From: Pirellulales bacterium
GTDB taxonomy: Bacteria > Planctomycetota > Planctomycetia > Pirellulales > Lacipirellulaceae
DNA length: 46,959 nt
Direction of reading: 5' to 3'
NCBI GenBank assembly: GCA_020849945.1
Contig: JADZFK010000040.1
Span: forward strand, 1-46,959
Of this stretch, positions 15,644 through 23,928 are shown piece after piece; the first letter of the stretch is position 1, and each line of letters starts with the position of its first letter. The position numbers and the translations under genes are program-made. Under the pieces are notes generated by a model. That model was not told where the DNA came from, searched no databases, and was given only the letters and a program-made list of their open reading frames with translations.

Positions 15644-18328
15644 TTATCCTTTTGCGACGACGGCAGCGGGCTCCGCGAGCTTACTTGCATCGGCGGCCGC
15701 GTTGCCATCCAGCGAACTCGGCTGCGTTTGCGCGGTTAGGCGGCCTTTGAGGTGTTCGACGGCCTGGTCCACCACATCCGCCTGCACCAGCAGCAACTCA
15801 CCCGGGCGGACCATTTTCAACGCGGCATCGGCGGCGGCGGTCCACACGGTGAAGGCCTGCATCTCTTTGGTGCGTTTTGCGCCCGAGAGACCGGCCCGCA
15901 ACAGGCCGATGATCTCCCCCGGTGCCCGGCCTCGCAGGTAGTTGTCTTCGTACAAGATGACGCGATCGAACGCGCCGCCGAGCAATTCACCTTGGCGGAT
16001 GATATCGCTATCGCGCCGGTCGCCGGCAACGCTGTAGACGGCGGTCCGCACCTGGTGGGGAAACTGCTCGATGGCGGTGAGTATCGCCGCCAGGGACGAT
16101 GGGTTGTGGCCGTAGTCTACGATCACGGTCGCATCGGCAATTTCAAAGACGTTGAAACGCGCGGGGACCTTGTCCATTTGGGCCGAGAACGATTCCAGCC
16201 CCAACCGGATTTGCTCGGCGGGTAGGCCCAGCGCCCAGCAAGCGGCCGAAGCGGCGAGTACGTTCTCGACTTGGAATCCGATTCGCCCGTTATAGGTTAG
16301 CGGGATTCGATCAAGCGAAAGGAGCGTGAACTCGTAATCGCCTTCGGCAAGCGCCACGGCATTCTCGCGGACGAAGGCCACGCGACCACCCGTCTGCCGG
16401 TGCTGCTGGAGGATCGGATGGTTTCCATTCTTGGCAAAGAAGATGGTGGACCCGGGACACTTTTCGATCATCGCGGCCACGAGCGGGTCCTCGGTATTGA
16501 GGACAGCCACTCCGCTCGGCGCGAGGGCTTCGACAATGCAGCGTTTCACCTGCGCGAGTTTTTCCACGGTTTGAATATCGGAGAGGCCGAGGTGATCGCC
16601 TTCGCCGATGTTCGTAACGACGGCGATATCGCAGCGGTCGAAGCCGAGGCCTTCGCGTAAAATACCGCCGCGGGCCGTTTCCAGCACGGCTGCATCGACG
16701 AGCGGATTCATCAATACGGTGCGGGCGCTTTGGGGGCCGCTGCAATCGCCGTCGTCGATTCGATCGCCGGCGACGTAGACGCCATCGGTACAGGCCATGC
16801 CCACTCGTTTGCCCGTGGTGCCCACGATGTGAGTGATGAGGCGCGTGGTGGTGGTTTTTCCGTTGACGCCCGTCACGCCGACAATCGGAATGCGCCCGGA
16901 TTGAGTTTCGGGGAACATCATATCGACGATCGCTTTTCCGGCGGGGCGCGGGGTGCCGTGCGAAGGCCGCACATGCATCCGCAAGCCCGGCCCGGCATTG
17001 ACTTCGATCACGGCGCCGCCTTGCTCGCGGAGCGGTCGCTTGATGTCGCGGGCCACCACATCCACGCCGGCGATATCCAATCCCACCATCCGCACCGCAT
17101 CCACAACGCGGCGGGCGATATCGGGATGAACGTCGTCGGTGACATCGGTCGCGGTGCCGCCGGTGCTCAGGTTGCCGTTGCGACGAATCAACACCTTCGC
17201 GCCCGCCGGTACGATGGTCTCTGGTGTGTAACCCTGCTCGGCCAACACGGCAAGCGAGATCGAATCCAGTTTGATCTTGCTGAGTGCCGTGGCATGGCCG
17301 TCGCTTCGAACCGGATCGCGGTTCACTTCGTCGACTAATTCCCACACGGTTGCGGTGCCGTTGCCGATGACCTGAGCGGGTTCGCGCCGGGCGGCCGCCA
17401 CCATTTGGTTGCCAATCACGAGCAGGCGATAGTCGTCGCCGATAATGTACTGTTCGACGACGACCGACGAACCTTCATGGATGGCGACATTGTAGGCCGC
17501 TGCAACCTGTTCGCGAGTGTTCAAGTTTGTGGCGACGCCGCGGCCGTGGTTACCGTTAAGTGGCTTCACAACGACCGGCCAACCAATTTCCTCGGCGGCC
17601 CGGCAGGCATCCTCGGCATCGCAGACCTTTCGCCCGTCTGGTACGGGAACGCCCACCGTTTTGATCAGTTGCCGCGTAAGCTGTTTGTCGGAGGCGATCG
17701 CTTCGGCCACCGCGCTGGTGCGATCGGTTTCGGCCGTATTGATGCGACGCTGGCGCGACCCGTAACCCAACTGGACAAGGCTTTCGCCATCGAGCCGCAT
17801 CGTGGGGATGCCGCGCTCCTGGGCGGCGGTTACGATCGCACTTGTGCTCGGGCCTAAACAACGGTCGTGCGCCAAGCCGCGAAGCTTCTCGATTTCCGCG
17901 GCCACATCGAACGGTTCGTCGTGAATCGCGGCGACAATGAGCCGGTAGGCTGTATCGACGGCTGCCAAGCCGACTTGCTCATCCAGGTATTCTATCGCTA
18001 CCTTATACGTGCCTTCGACCGTGGTCTCTCGCGCGCGCCCAAAGCCGACGACGTTGCCGGCAAGCGATTGCAGCTCGAGCGAGACGTGCTCGAGGATGTG
18101 CCCCATGTAGGTGCCGGTGCGCAAGCGGTGAAAGAAACCGCCACGCTCGCCGATGCCGCAGCGGTGCTCGATCATCGTGGGCAACCACTGGATGATGCGT
18201 TCCGCGAAGCCGGGAATTTTATCCGATGGCGTGTCCTTATATTCCTCCAACTCAATCCACACTTCCAGAACCGGAAAGTTTGCCCAAATGTTCGGGCCGC
18301 GTAGTTTCAACACCTTTGTGATCTGCAT
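15644..18328 (-). CDS. cphA: Cyanophycin synthetase
   Basis: 894 residues. Polymerises Asp and Arg, with ATP, into cyanophycin (multi-L-arginyl-poly-L-aspartate), a cytoplasmic nitrogen reserve. Domain order is as in CphA1: N-terminal domain from MQITKVLKLRGPNIWANFPVLEV; ATP-grasp domain (about 210-475) with VVVKPLNGNHGRGV and the metal-binding IEVNAGPGLRMHVRPSHG; then a Mur-ligase-like domain starting near 480 with the P-loop GVTGVNGKTTTT (484-495) and a C-terminal part with FNVFEIADATVIVDYGHNP. Length matches the family (about 870-900). The ATG at 18328 is at the conserved N-terminus; an ATG or other start further up would add 11 non-conserved residues. It is divergent from an ABC transporter/DUF1854 pair often associated with cyanophycin genes, which supports the assignment. 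No cyanophycinase is seen in the window. Confidence 0.95.
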   Translation of the reverse strand: MQITKVLKLRGPNIWANFPVLEVWIELEEYKDTPSDKIPGFAERIIQWLPTMIEHRCGIGERGGFFHRLRTGTYMGHILEHVSLELQSLAGNVVGFGRARETTVEGTYKVAIEYLDEQVGLAAVDTAYRLIVAAIHDEPFDVAAEIEKLRGLAHDRCLGPSTSAIVTAAQERGIPTMRLDGESLVQLGYGSRQRRINTAETDRTSAVAEAIASDKQLTRQLIKTVGVPVPDGRKVCDAEDACRAAEEIGWPVVVKPLNGNHGRGVATNLNTREQVAAAYNVAIHEGSSVVVEQYIIGDDYRLLVIGNQMVAAARREPAQVIGNGTATVWELVDEVNRDPVRSDGHATALSKIKLDSISLAVLAEQGYTPETIVPAGAKVLIRRNGNLSTGGTATDVTDDVHPDIARRVVDAVRMVGLDIAGVDVVARDIKRPLREQGGAVIEVNAGPGLRMHVRPSHGTPRPAGKAIVDMMFPETQSGRIPIVGVTGVNGKTTTTRLITHIVGTTGKRVGMACTDGVYVAGDRIDDGDCSGPQSARTVLMNPLVDAAVLETARGGILREGLGFDRCDIAVVTNIGEGDHLGLSDIQTVEKLAQVKRCIVEALAPSGVAVLNTEDPLVAAMIEKCPGSTIFFAKNGNHPILQQHRQTGGRVAFVRENAVALAEGDYEFTLLSLDRIPLTYNGRIGFQVENVLAASAACWALGLPAEQIRLGLESFSAQMDKVPARFNVFEIADATVIVDYGHNPSSLAAILTAIEQFPHQVRTAVYSVAGDRRDSDIIRQGELLGGAFDRVILYEDNYLRGRAPGEIIGLLRAGLSGAKRTKEMQAFTVWTAAADAALKMVRPGELLLVQADVVDQAVEHLKGRLTAQTQPSSLDGNAAADASKLAEPAAVVAKG

Positions 18329-18684
18329 GGAACGAGAATAGCCTCTATCTTGATCCGTCAATTGAAAGATAACGACGCGCGAAAGCGAGTCATTTATTGC
18401 TGGTGATGCGTTTCAAGATGGTCCCCACCAGCGTGCAAAGATTGCCCTCATGAACCTTATACGATCCTACACAATCAATGGTTCTTTAGGTAGTTTGTGC
18501 AAGCAGCGAAAGCTATGGTAGCTGCCCCGTAGAGCACTCCGCCGTTGAGCATTGTTTTTCGTCAAAACAGACTCGTGGCGATAACCCCGTTCACACAATT
18601 ATAACTAAGCTTGAACGCTCGAAAGCCGTCAGATTCTCACTTTGAGACGCTCCCCTTTCATTTTCCTCTAGTTTTGGCCTCCTT
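18329..18684. promoter_or_regulatory. Divergent intergenic region between cphA and the ABC transporter gene
   Basis: 356 bp separating two divergently transcribed genes of the putative cyanophycin locus; promoters for both must lie here if they are first genes. It is noticeably more AT-rich than the flanking genes. I could not assign specific -35/-10 boxes or operators with confidence. Confidence 0.45.
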
Positions 18685-21039
18685 GTGCCTGCCGAATCCG
18701 GAATTATCGATTCCATCAGAACTCCGCCCACTTGGCGAGAGCGGGTTTGTTCGCGGCTCGAACCGGGTGAGGAGGTGCTGGCATATTTTGAGCCGGATTT
18801 GAACTCGGCCCTCGATTTTGGGGCGGGCATGGTCGTTTTGACCCGCCAACGGGTTCTCTGTTTTTACGAAAGTGAAGCCCCGGCCAATGGAAGTACACAG
18901 GCCCTGCCAAGTGCTTTTCAGCCCCACCCTAACTCCGCAGAAGCCCAGGGCCCCACGAACGCCGCGATTTGCCTACCTGGCGAAAAGAGCTGGTTGTTGC
19001 AAGACCTGGCCGAGGTTCGCCCCGCCGACTCGGGCGGGTTGGGTTCGCTCGAACTTCTGGGGCACACAGCACTTCTGGAAACCTGGTACTACACGGGTGG
19101 CCGGACAAGCGCCGCGGAACGTTTCGTTCAGGCGTTTCGTCAGGCGAAGCAAGCAGAACAGAATGGCGGTGCTCTCCCGACCCAAAGTGCAGCGCGCGTG
19201 GTTTGTCCTTCGTGCGGTAGCCAGATTGAACCGCCGAAGACCCTTTGCGATGCCTGTACACCGACGGCTTCACCACCGCCGGTGCGGTCGTTGTGGCGGT
19301 TGGCCCGGTTTGCCCAGTCGCGGGCAACGATGATTGCGTTTGGCTTTTCGCTTACCTTGGCGAGCACTGGTGCCGGCCTCGTGCCACCTTACCTCACTGG
19401 TTCCCTCATCGATGATGTGCTCAACCCACGGCAAAGTGGCGCGGATGTTTCGTTCGGCGTCGTGCCTTGGTATCTGGTCGGCATGATGGTCGCGTATTTC
19501 GCGGCTTGGCTGCTTGCTTGGGCGAAGACCTACGTGCTGGCCAGCGTGAGCGAGCAAGTCAGCGCCGACCTTCGCAATGAAACCTATGCCCATTTGCAGC
19601 GGTTGTCGCTGGAGTTCTTCGGCGGCAAGCGAACGGGCGACCTCATCGCCCGAGTTGGAAGCGATACCGACCGAATCTGCAATTTTCTTTCGGTCAATCT
19701 GTTGGATTTCGGCACCGACGTCCTCATGATCGCGCTGACGGCGACCACGCTCCTGTGCATCGATGTGCCGATGGGGTTGGTGGCCATGTTGCCTTTCCCC
19801 TTCATTGCGTGGATGGCGCAGCGTGTGCGGATCAAGCTTCGGCATGGCTTCGCGCGGACCAGTGCGGCTTGGGCCGAAATGGTGAACGTGCTGGCCGATA
19901 CCATTCCTGGCATTCGCGTGGTGAAGGCGTTTGCGCAAGAGAATCGAGAAATCGAGCGGTTCCGGCGACGCAATCAGCATGTGCTGGAAGCGAACATTCG
20001 GGTGAATGTGCTGTGGTCGTTTTTTGCGCCGATCGTCACGCTGCTCACCGATTGCGGAACGCTCGTCATTTGGGGGTATGGCGCGTGGCGAGTCTTCCAA
20101 CACAACGAACTTTCGGTGGGTGTGCTGGTCATGTTCATCACGTACATGGGGCGATTGTACGTGCGGCTCGATTCGATGAGCCGGTTCGTGGCGGCCACAC
20201 AACGCGCAGCGGCCTCCACGCAACGCATCTTCGAAATCCTCGACCGCCGCGCCAGCGTACCCGACCCTTCGCGGCCCGTTCATCCAGGACGTCTGGAAGG
20301 CAAGATCGAACTGAAGGAGGTATCGTTCAAATACGGAACGCGTATTGTCACACGCGAGGTAAATCTCGCCATCGAACCGGGCGAAATGATCGGGCTGGTT
20401 GGGCCGAGCGGTTCGGGCAAGAGCACGCTCGTCAATCTGATCTGCCGCTTCTACGACGTCACTAGCGGCGCCATCCTGGTCGATGGCACGGACATCCGCT
20501 CTTTCCCCATTGAAGAGTATCGTGCGAATATCGGCATCGTGCTTCAGGAACCTTTCTTGTTCTATGGCACGATTGCCGAGAATATCGCCTACGGGCGGCC
20601 CGAAGCCACCCCCGGCGAAATTGTGGCGGCGGCCCGCGCCGCCCGCGCCCACGAGTTCATCGTCAAGCTTACCGATGGCTACGACTCGCTCGTCGGTGAA
20701 CGTGGCCAATCCCTTTCGGGCGGCGAGCGGCAACGCATCTCCATCGCTCGCGCCATTCTTACCGATCCCCGCATCCTCATCCTCGACGAGGCCACTTCCT
20801 CGGTCGATACCGAAACCGAACGCGAAATTCAGGAAGCACTGACGAACCTCATCGAAGGCCGCACCACGCTCGCCATTGCACATCGGCTAAGCACACTTCG
20901 GAGCGCCGATCGGCTCGTCGTGCTCGATCAAGGCGTCGTCGTGGCCATCGGCCGACACGATGAACTCGTCGAATCGTGCGAAATCTATGCCCGCCTACAC
21001 CAGGCAAACCTCGAAATGGCCGAAAGGATCGGCGCATGA
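18685..21039 (+). CDS. ABC transporter, fused permease/ATPase, cyanophycin-associated type
   Basis: 784 residues. Residues 1-165 form an unusual soluble N-terminal region; four cysteines at 174, 177, 188 and 191 (CPSCG...LCDAC) look like a zinc ribbon. An ABC type-1 transmembrane domain follows (about 205-500, several hydrophobic helices). The nucleotide-binding domain has Walker A GPSGSGKS (573-580), the signature LSGGERQ (677-683), Walker B ILILDEATS and the H-loop IAHRLST, so it is a half-transporter expected to dimerise in the inner membrane. The proposed start is GTG at 18685; no clear Shine-Dalgarno site. It overlaps the next gene by 4 bp (ATGA) and is divergent from cphA. From memory, this ABC plus DUF1854 pairing is a recognised companion of cyanophycin genes; the transported substrate is not known to me. 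Confidence 0.9.
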   Translation: MPAESGIIDSIRTPPTWRERVCSRLEPGEEVLAYFEPDLNSALDFGAGMVVLTRQRVLCFYESEAPANGSTQALPSAFQPHPNSAEAQGPTNAAICLPGEKSWLLQDLAEVRPADSGGLGSLELLGHTALLETWYYTGGRTSAAERFVQAFRQAKQAEQNGGALPTQSAARVVCPSCGSQIEPPKTLCDACTPTASPPPVRSLWRLARFAQSRATMIAFGFSLTLASTGAGLVPPYLTGSLIDDVLNPRQSGADVSFGVVPWYLVGMMVAYFAAWLLAWAKTYVLASVSEQVSADLRNETYAHLQRLSLEFFGGKRTGDLIARVGSDTDRICNFLSVNLLDFGTDVLMIALTATTLLCIDVPMGLVAMLPFPFIAWMAQRVRIKLRHGFARTSAAWAEMVNVLADTIPGIRVVKAFAQENREIERFRRRNQHVLEANIRVNVLWSFFAPIVTLLTDCGTLVIWGYGAWRVFQHNELSVGVLVMFITYMGRLYVRLDSMSRFVAATQRAAASTQRIFEILDRRASVPDPSRPVHPGRLEGKIELKEVSFKYGTRIVTREVNLAIEPGEMIGLVGPSGSGKSTLVNLICRFYDVTSGAILVDGTDIRSFPIEEYRANIGIVLQEPFLFYGTIAENIAYGRPEATPGEIVAAARAARAHEFIVKLTDGYDSLVGERGQSLSGGERQRISIARAILTDPRILILDEATSSVDTETEREIQEALTNLIEGRTTLAIAHRLSTLRSADRLVVLDQGVVVAIGRHDELVESCEIYARLHQANLEMAERIGA

Positions 21040-21575
21040 GCAAACCGGCCAACCATTCCCAGGAGAAAAGGAAAACATTCAGCCCCGCGGATGAATCGAG
21101 GGCGGCCACCTCGCTCGATTTCTCGCTCCTCCGCGATGAATGGGGGCAACTCACCTTCCAACGAAGCGTTGGCGAAACTCCCGTGCCGGTTTGGGGCGCG
21201 CCGCTGTTTCCCATCTCGCATCCCGACCAGTGGATTGCCGTCTGCAGCGCGGATGGCACGGAACTCGCCTGCGTCGTCGATCCGGCTCAACTCCCTTCCC
21301 ACGTGTGGAAGCTGTTGAAAGAGGACCTCGACCGTCGCGAGTTCGTCCCCATCATCCAACGCATTGTGTGGGTGTCGGGTAATTCCGAACCTTGCGAGCT
21401 GAAGGTGCAAACCGACCGTGGCCCCACGACGTTCGTGCTGAAAAGCGAGGATGACATCCGCCGTATCGGCGACCATCAGATACTCATCATCGACGCCCAC
21501 AAGACCCGCTACTTCATTCCCGACCTTAGAAACGTCGATGCCAAGACGCGCCGCATCGTGGAATGGTATGTGTAA
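21036..21575 (+). CDS. DUF1854 family protein, cyanophycin-associated
   Basis: 179 residues, soluble, no signal peptide. The DUF1854 region covers most of the protein after a charged N-terminus: LDFSLLRDEWGQLTF, then GAPLFPISHPDQWIAVCSADGTEL and the end DIRRIGDHQILIIDAHKTRYFIPDLRNVD. The ATG at 21036 overlaps the ABC transporter stop codon (ATGA), so the two are translationally coupled and probably act together. Members of this family are found beside cyanophycin synthetase genes; the molecular role is unknown. A regulatory or accessory subunit of the transporter is an inference from coupling only. Confidence 0.87.
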   Translation: MSKPANHSQEKRKTFSPADESRAATSLDFSLLRDEWGQLTFQRSVGETPVPVWGAPLFPISHPDQWIAVCSADGTELACVVDPAQLPSHVWKLLKEDLDRREFVPIIQRIVWVSGNSEPCELKVQTDRGPTTFVLKSEDDIRRIGDHQILIIDAHKTRYFIPDLRNVDAKTRRIVEWYV

Positions 21576-21626
21576 CACGAAGGCAGAGAGAAGAGGACGG
21601 AAAGAATTGATCATTTCAAATAGGTC

Positions 21627-21687
21627 GTTTGTCATTTGACCATTTCAGAAACGACCAAAATGAAATGGTCCATTTGCAATGACAAAC
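21627..21687. repeat. Imperfect inverted repeat, AT-rich
   Basis: GTTTGTCATTTGACCATTTCA (21627-21647) is nearly the reverse complement of 21661-21687 (TGAAATGGTC...AATGACAAAC). A smaller nested pair GGTCGTTT/AAACGACC (21623-21630, 21649-21656) overlaps it. It lies about 50 bp after the DUF1854 gene and could form a large stem-loop in the transcript. Confidence 0.7.
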
Positions 21688-21700
21688 CTGTTTTCACTAT

Positions 21701-21752
21701 CGTGGCACGGACTTTAGTCCGTGGTCGTTACAAACTGAAGTCCGTACCACGT
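21701..21752. repeat. Long copy of the GTGGCACGGACT palindromic repeat
   Basis: CGTGGCACGGACTTTAGTCC followed by GTGGTCGTTACAAACTGAAG and TCCGTACCACG. The organisation is the same as at 12977-13029, and the core arms match the compact palindrome at 8515-8542. Confidence 0.8.
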
Positions 21753-22090
21753 ATTGTGGCTCCGTTCAGAGATATCCATAGGATCCGTTTCTTGACCCTG
21801 GTGCCCTACGTATCTTGGGCCCTCGCGCGATCTCCGGGAATGGAAAACCAACAGCGACTTCGCGAGGATGATGCTCATCGATAGGCCCAAGCGTATTCCT
21901 CCACCATCTTGTATTGTGTGCGATTCTCGTCACAATAAACATGGCTGTGCCGTGATTTTGAAAAGTGAATTTAAACTTCAATTGCGACAGACAACACCGG
22001 CTTGGAATTACGATAAAGTGTGGGGTGAATGAGTGCTCCGGAGGGGAGAGTCCTCGCATTCTCTGCTTGTCGAACAAGTTGAGCGTGACC

Positions 22091-22207
22091 GGGCAATGGA
22101 TAGACAGCCCCCGGCTTTGCCGGGGGTTTGCCGCACTGTCACGAGGCGTGGATAGCTGAACCCCCGGCAAAGCCGGGGGCTGAAAGCGGTTCCAATTCCC
22201 GAACACC
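22091..22207. repeat. Full-length CCCCGGC-type palindromic element, intergenic copy
   Basis: Two near-perfect hairpins (AGCCCCCGGCtttGCCGGGGG and CCCCCGGCaaaGCCGGGGGCT) flank a GCACTGTCACGAGGCGTGGATAG centre, with GGGCAATGGATA and GGTTCCAATTCCCG ends. It is the inverted counterpart of the in-gene copy at 13801-13914 and contains both parts of the short copy at 10986-11040. It lies upstream of the hydrogenase locus. Confidence 0.88.
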
Positions 22208-22323
22208 CTTAACTCGTGTGTTGCAATTGATATGTGAATTCACCGAAGTGAAGAACGAGAGGTGGTGTTGTAGTACCAAATCGGCTAGAGAAGCTTATTG
22301 CTGTCGATGGGAGGTTGGTCACG

Positions 22324-22989
22324 ATGTCTCGCGTCAAGCTCAATGCCCTGATCGATGTGGTCGCGTTCGCGGCCATGGCGATGTTGTTTTCCACCGGCCT
22401 TATCCTTCAGTACTTATTGCCTCCCGGCAGCGGTGGTCTGGAGGGCCGCGGAACGGGCCGTGGCGCTGCGGAGCAACACGTTTCGCTTCTCTGGGGGTGG
22501 AGTCGCCACGAATGGGGCCAAGTCCATTATTGGATCGCCGGCGCGCTGGCGGCTATCCTCGCGCTGCACCTCGCACTCCATTGGAAATGGATCGTTTGCA
22601 CACTTCGCGGCGTTCATGCTGATGCCTCGGGGCGACGGTTCGGTATCGGGGTCCTGTCTCTCATCGGCCTCATTCTGCTTGCCATGCTCCCCCTCCTTTC
22701 TCCTACCCGGAAGATCACACGAGGAGAGTTGCGGCAATCAACAGACGCCGCCGCTGCAACACCCGCTGAAACCAAACAAACCGAAGAATCTGAGGAACTC
22801 CGGGGTTCGATGGCGGTTGCCGAGTTTGCCGAGAAGGCGGGCCTTTCGATTCCAGAACTCTTGAGGAATCTCGGTCTCCCCGAGGACACCTCGCCCGACG
22901 AACGAATGGGCCGACTCCTACGCCAACACAATATGACCATGAACGAAGCACGACAGAAATTGAAGACCGACACGCCCAACACACCATGA
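22324..22989 (+). CDS. DUF4405-like membrane protein, first gene of the hydrogenase locus
   Basis: 221 residues. Three predicted membrane helices: about 10-31, 67-92 and 107-126. Histidines at 62, 68, 82 and 86 in and around helix 2 (RHEWGQVHYW...LHLALHW) look like heme or quinone-site ligands, as in small cytochrome b-type proteins of the DUF4405 family. The C-terminal 90 residues are soluble, with a low-complexity Ala/Thr/Glu linker and a helical SMAVAEFAEKAGLSIPELLRNLGLP region. The ATG at 22324 has GGGAGG nine nucleotides upstream. The stop overlaps the protease gene (ATGA), placing it in the hydrogenase operon. It may anchor the hydrogenase or move electrons to the membrane; that is inference, since group 3b enzymes are normally soluble. 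Confidence 0.8.
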   Translation: MSRVKLNALIDVVAFAAMAMLFSTGLILQYLLPPGSGGLEGRGTGRGAAEQHVSLLWGWSRHEWGQVHYWIAGALAAILALHLALHWKWIVCTLRGVHADASGRRFGIGVLSLIGLILLAMLPLLSPTRKITRGELRQSTDAAAATPAETKQTEESEELRGSMAVAEFAEKAGLSIPELLRNLGLPEDTSPDERMGRLLRQHNMTMNEARQKLKTDTPNTP

Positions 22990-23582
22990 TTCCTAGGTGC
23001 CCTTGCTCTTCCATTGTTGTCGCTGGCTTCGGCAGCCCGCATGGCGATGACCAGGCCGGTTGGCGCGTTGTCGAACGTCTGCGGTTGTTCTTGCCTTCCG
23101 CACCGAAGAGCCTGTCTCAGAACCGTCCACAGAAATGGGGACAGGCACATTTTACTGCGCGGACTCCGCAAAATGAGCCAGTCCCCGACGGTTCTGGGAT
23201 AGGCTCTACGAATGATATCGATTCGCATAAATTCGTAACGATTCGCGAGGGCACTCAGTTGATCGATGAATTGATCGGCTGCGATAAACTCATCGTGATC
23301 GATGCCTGCCGTTCCGGCATGGCGATCGGTTCGCTCACTTCGTTCCGCTGGCCCGATGCTCGGATTTCCGAACGGCACACGCGCTCGACCCACCAATTCG
23401 GCGTCCTCCAAACATTGCAGCTTGCGGAACGGCTGGGGCGGCTCCCCACCGAAGTTATCGTGTACGGCATTGAAATTGCAGCAAGTGATCCTGCCGGTCC
23501 CATCTGCGGCGAGGTACTCCATGCCATCGACCTGTTGGCCGATGCCCTGGCCGCCGAGTTTTGGGAGCCCAACCATGCATGA
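22986..23582 (+). CDS. [NiFe]-hydrogenase maturation protease, with in-frame palindromic insertion
   Basis: 198 residues of the HycI/HyaD/HybD peptidase family (M52), which removes the C-terminal peptide of the large subunit after nickel insertion. The nickel-sensing residues are visible: D22 in GFGSPHGDDQAG, D106 in KLIVIDACRSG and H136 in TRSTHQFG. Normal family length is about 150-165. The excess is residues about 41-74, encoded by a palindromic element (23107-23207) that carries no stop in this frame. Without it, the sequence joins helix 1 (RVVERLRLFL) to the region before LIDELIGCDKLIVIDA as in relatives. It overlaps the upstream gene by 4 bp and hypA by 8 bp. The matching substrate is the large subunit at 27450-28748. 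Confidence 0.88.
   Translation: MIPRCPCSSIVVAGFGSPHGDDQAGWRVVERLRLFLPSAPKSLSQNRPQKWGQAHFTARTPQNEPVPDGSGIGSTNDIDSHKFVTIREGTQLIDELIGCDKLIVIDACRSGMAIGSLTSFRWPDARISERHTRSTHQFGVLQTLQLAERLGRLPTEVIVYGIEIAASDPAGPICGEVLHAIDLLADALAAEFWEPNHA
23107..23207. mobile_element. MITE-like inverted-repeat element inside the hydrogenase protease gene
   Basis: The 18-bp ends, AGAGCCTGTCTCAGAACC (23107-23124) and GGTTCTGGGATAGGCTCT (23190-23207), are inverted with two mismatches. Internal parts are also palindromic: ATGGGGACAGGC...CATTTT against AAAATGAGCCAGTCCCC, and the centre TGCGCGGACTCCGCA. The whole 101 bp can fold into one long hairpin. It has no transposase. No clear target duplication was seen. Confidence 0.8.
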
Positions 23583-23928
23583 GCGATCGCTCATCCGCTC
23601 ACTGTTGCGGCAAGTCGAGAAAATAGCGGCCGAACACCCCGCCAGCCGCGTGGTGGCCGTCCGCGTTCGTGTCGGCGAATTCTCGGGCGTGGAACCGGAA
23701 TTGCTCGAATTGGCGTATAAGGACTTGGTCGAGGAGACGCCCATACGGGGCGCAGCGCTCCAAATGGAGCGCGTCCCCCTTGAAGCCGAGTGCCGCCAAT
23801 GTGGGCACCATTTCCGTATCGAACATTACAATTTCCAGTGCACACGCTGTGGCAGCTTGTGGCTCCGCTTGCAAAATGGCGAGGAACTCGTGATCGATTC
23901 CGTTACGTTCGAGGAGTGTGAACCATGA
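23575..23928 (+). CDS. hypA: Hydrogenase nickel incorporation protein HypA
   Basis: 117 residues. HypA delivers Ni2+ to the large subunit together with HypB. The nickel-binding MHE start (H2, E3) is intact, and the structural zinc site is seen as CRQC (C73, C76) and CTRC (C89, C92). Length fits the family (about 113-118). The ATG at 23575 overlaps the protease gene by 8 bp and the stop overlaps the next start (ATGA), so it is translated as part of the hydrogenase operon. Confidence 0.96.
   Translation: MHERSLIRSLLRQVEKIAAEHPASRVVAVRVRVGEFSGVEPELLELAYKDLVEETPIRGAALQMERVPLEAECRQCGHHFRIEHYNFQCTRCGSLWLRLQNGEELVIDSVTFEECEP

Noticed and set aside
19270-20883. 537-codon minus-strand open frame opposite the ABC transporter
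   Set aside because: Same reason; the plus-strand protein has all ABC motifs, and the antisense product has no family features.
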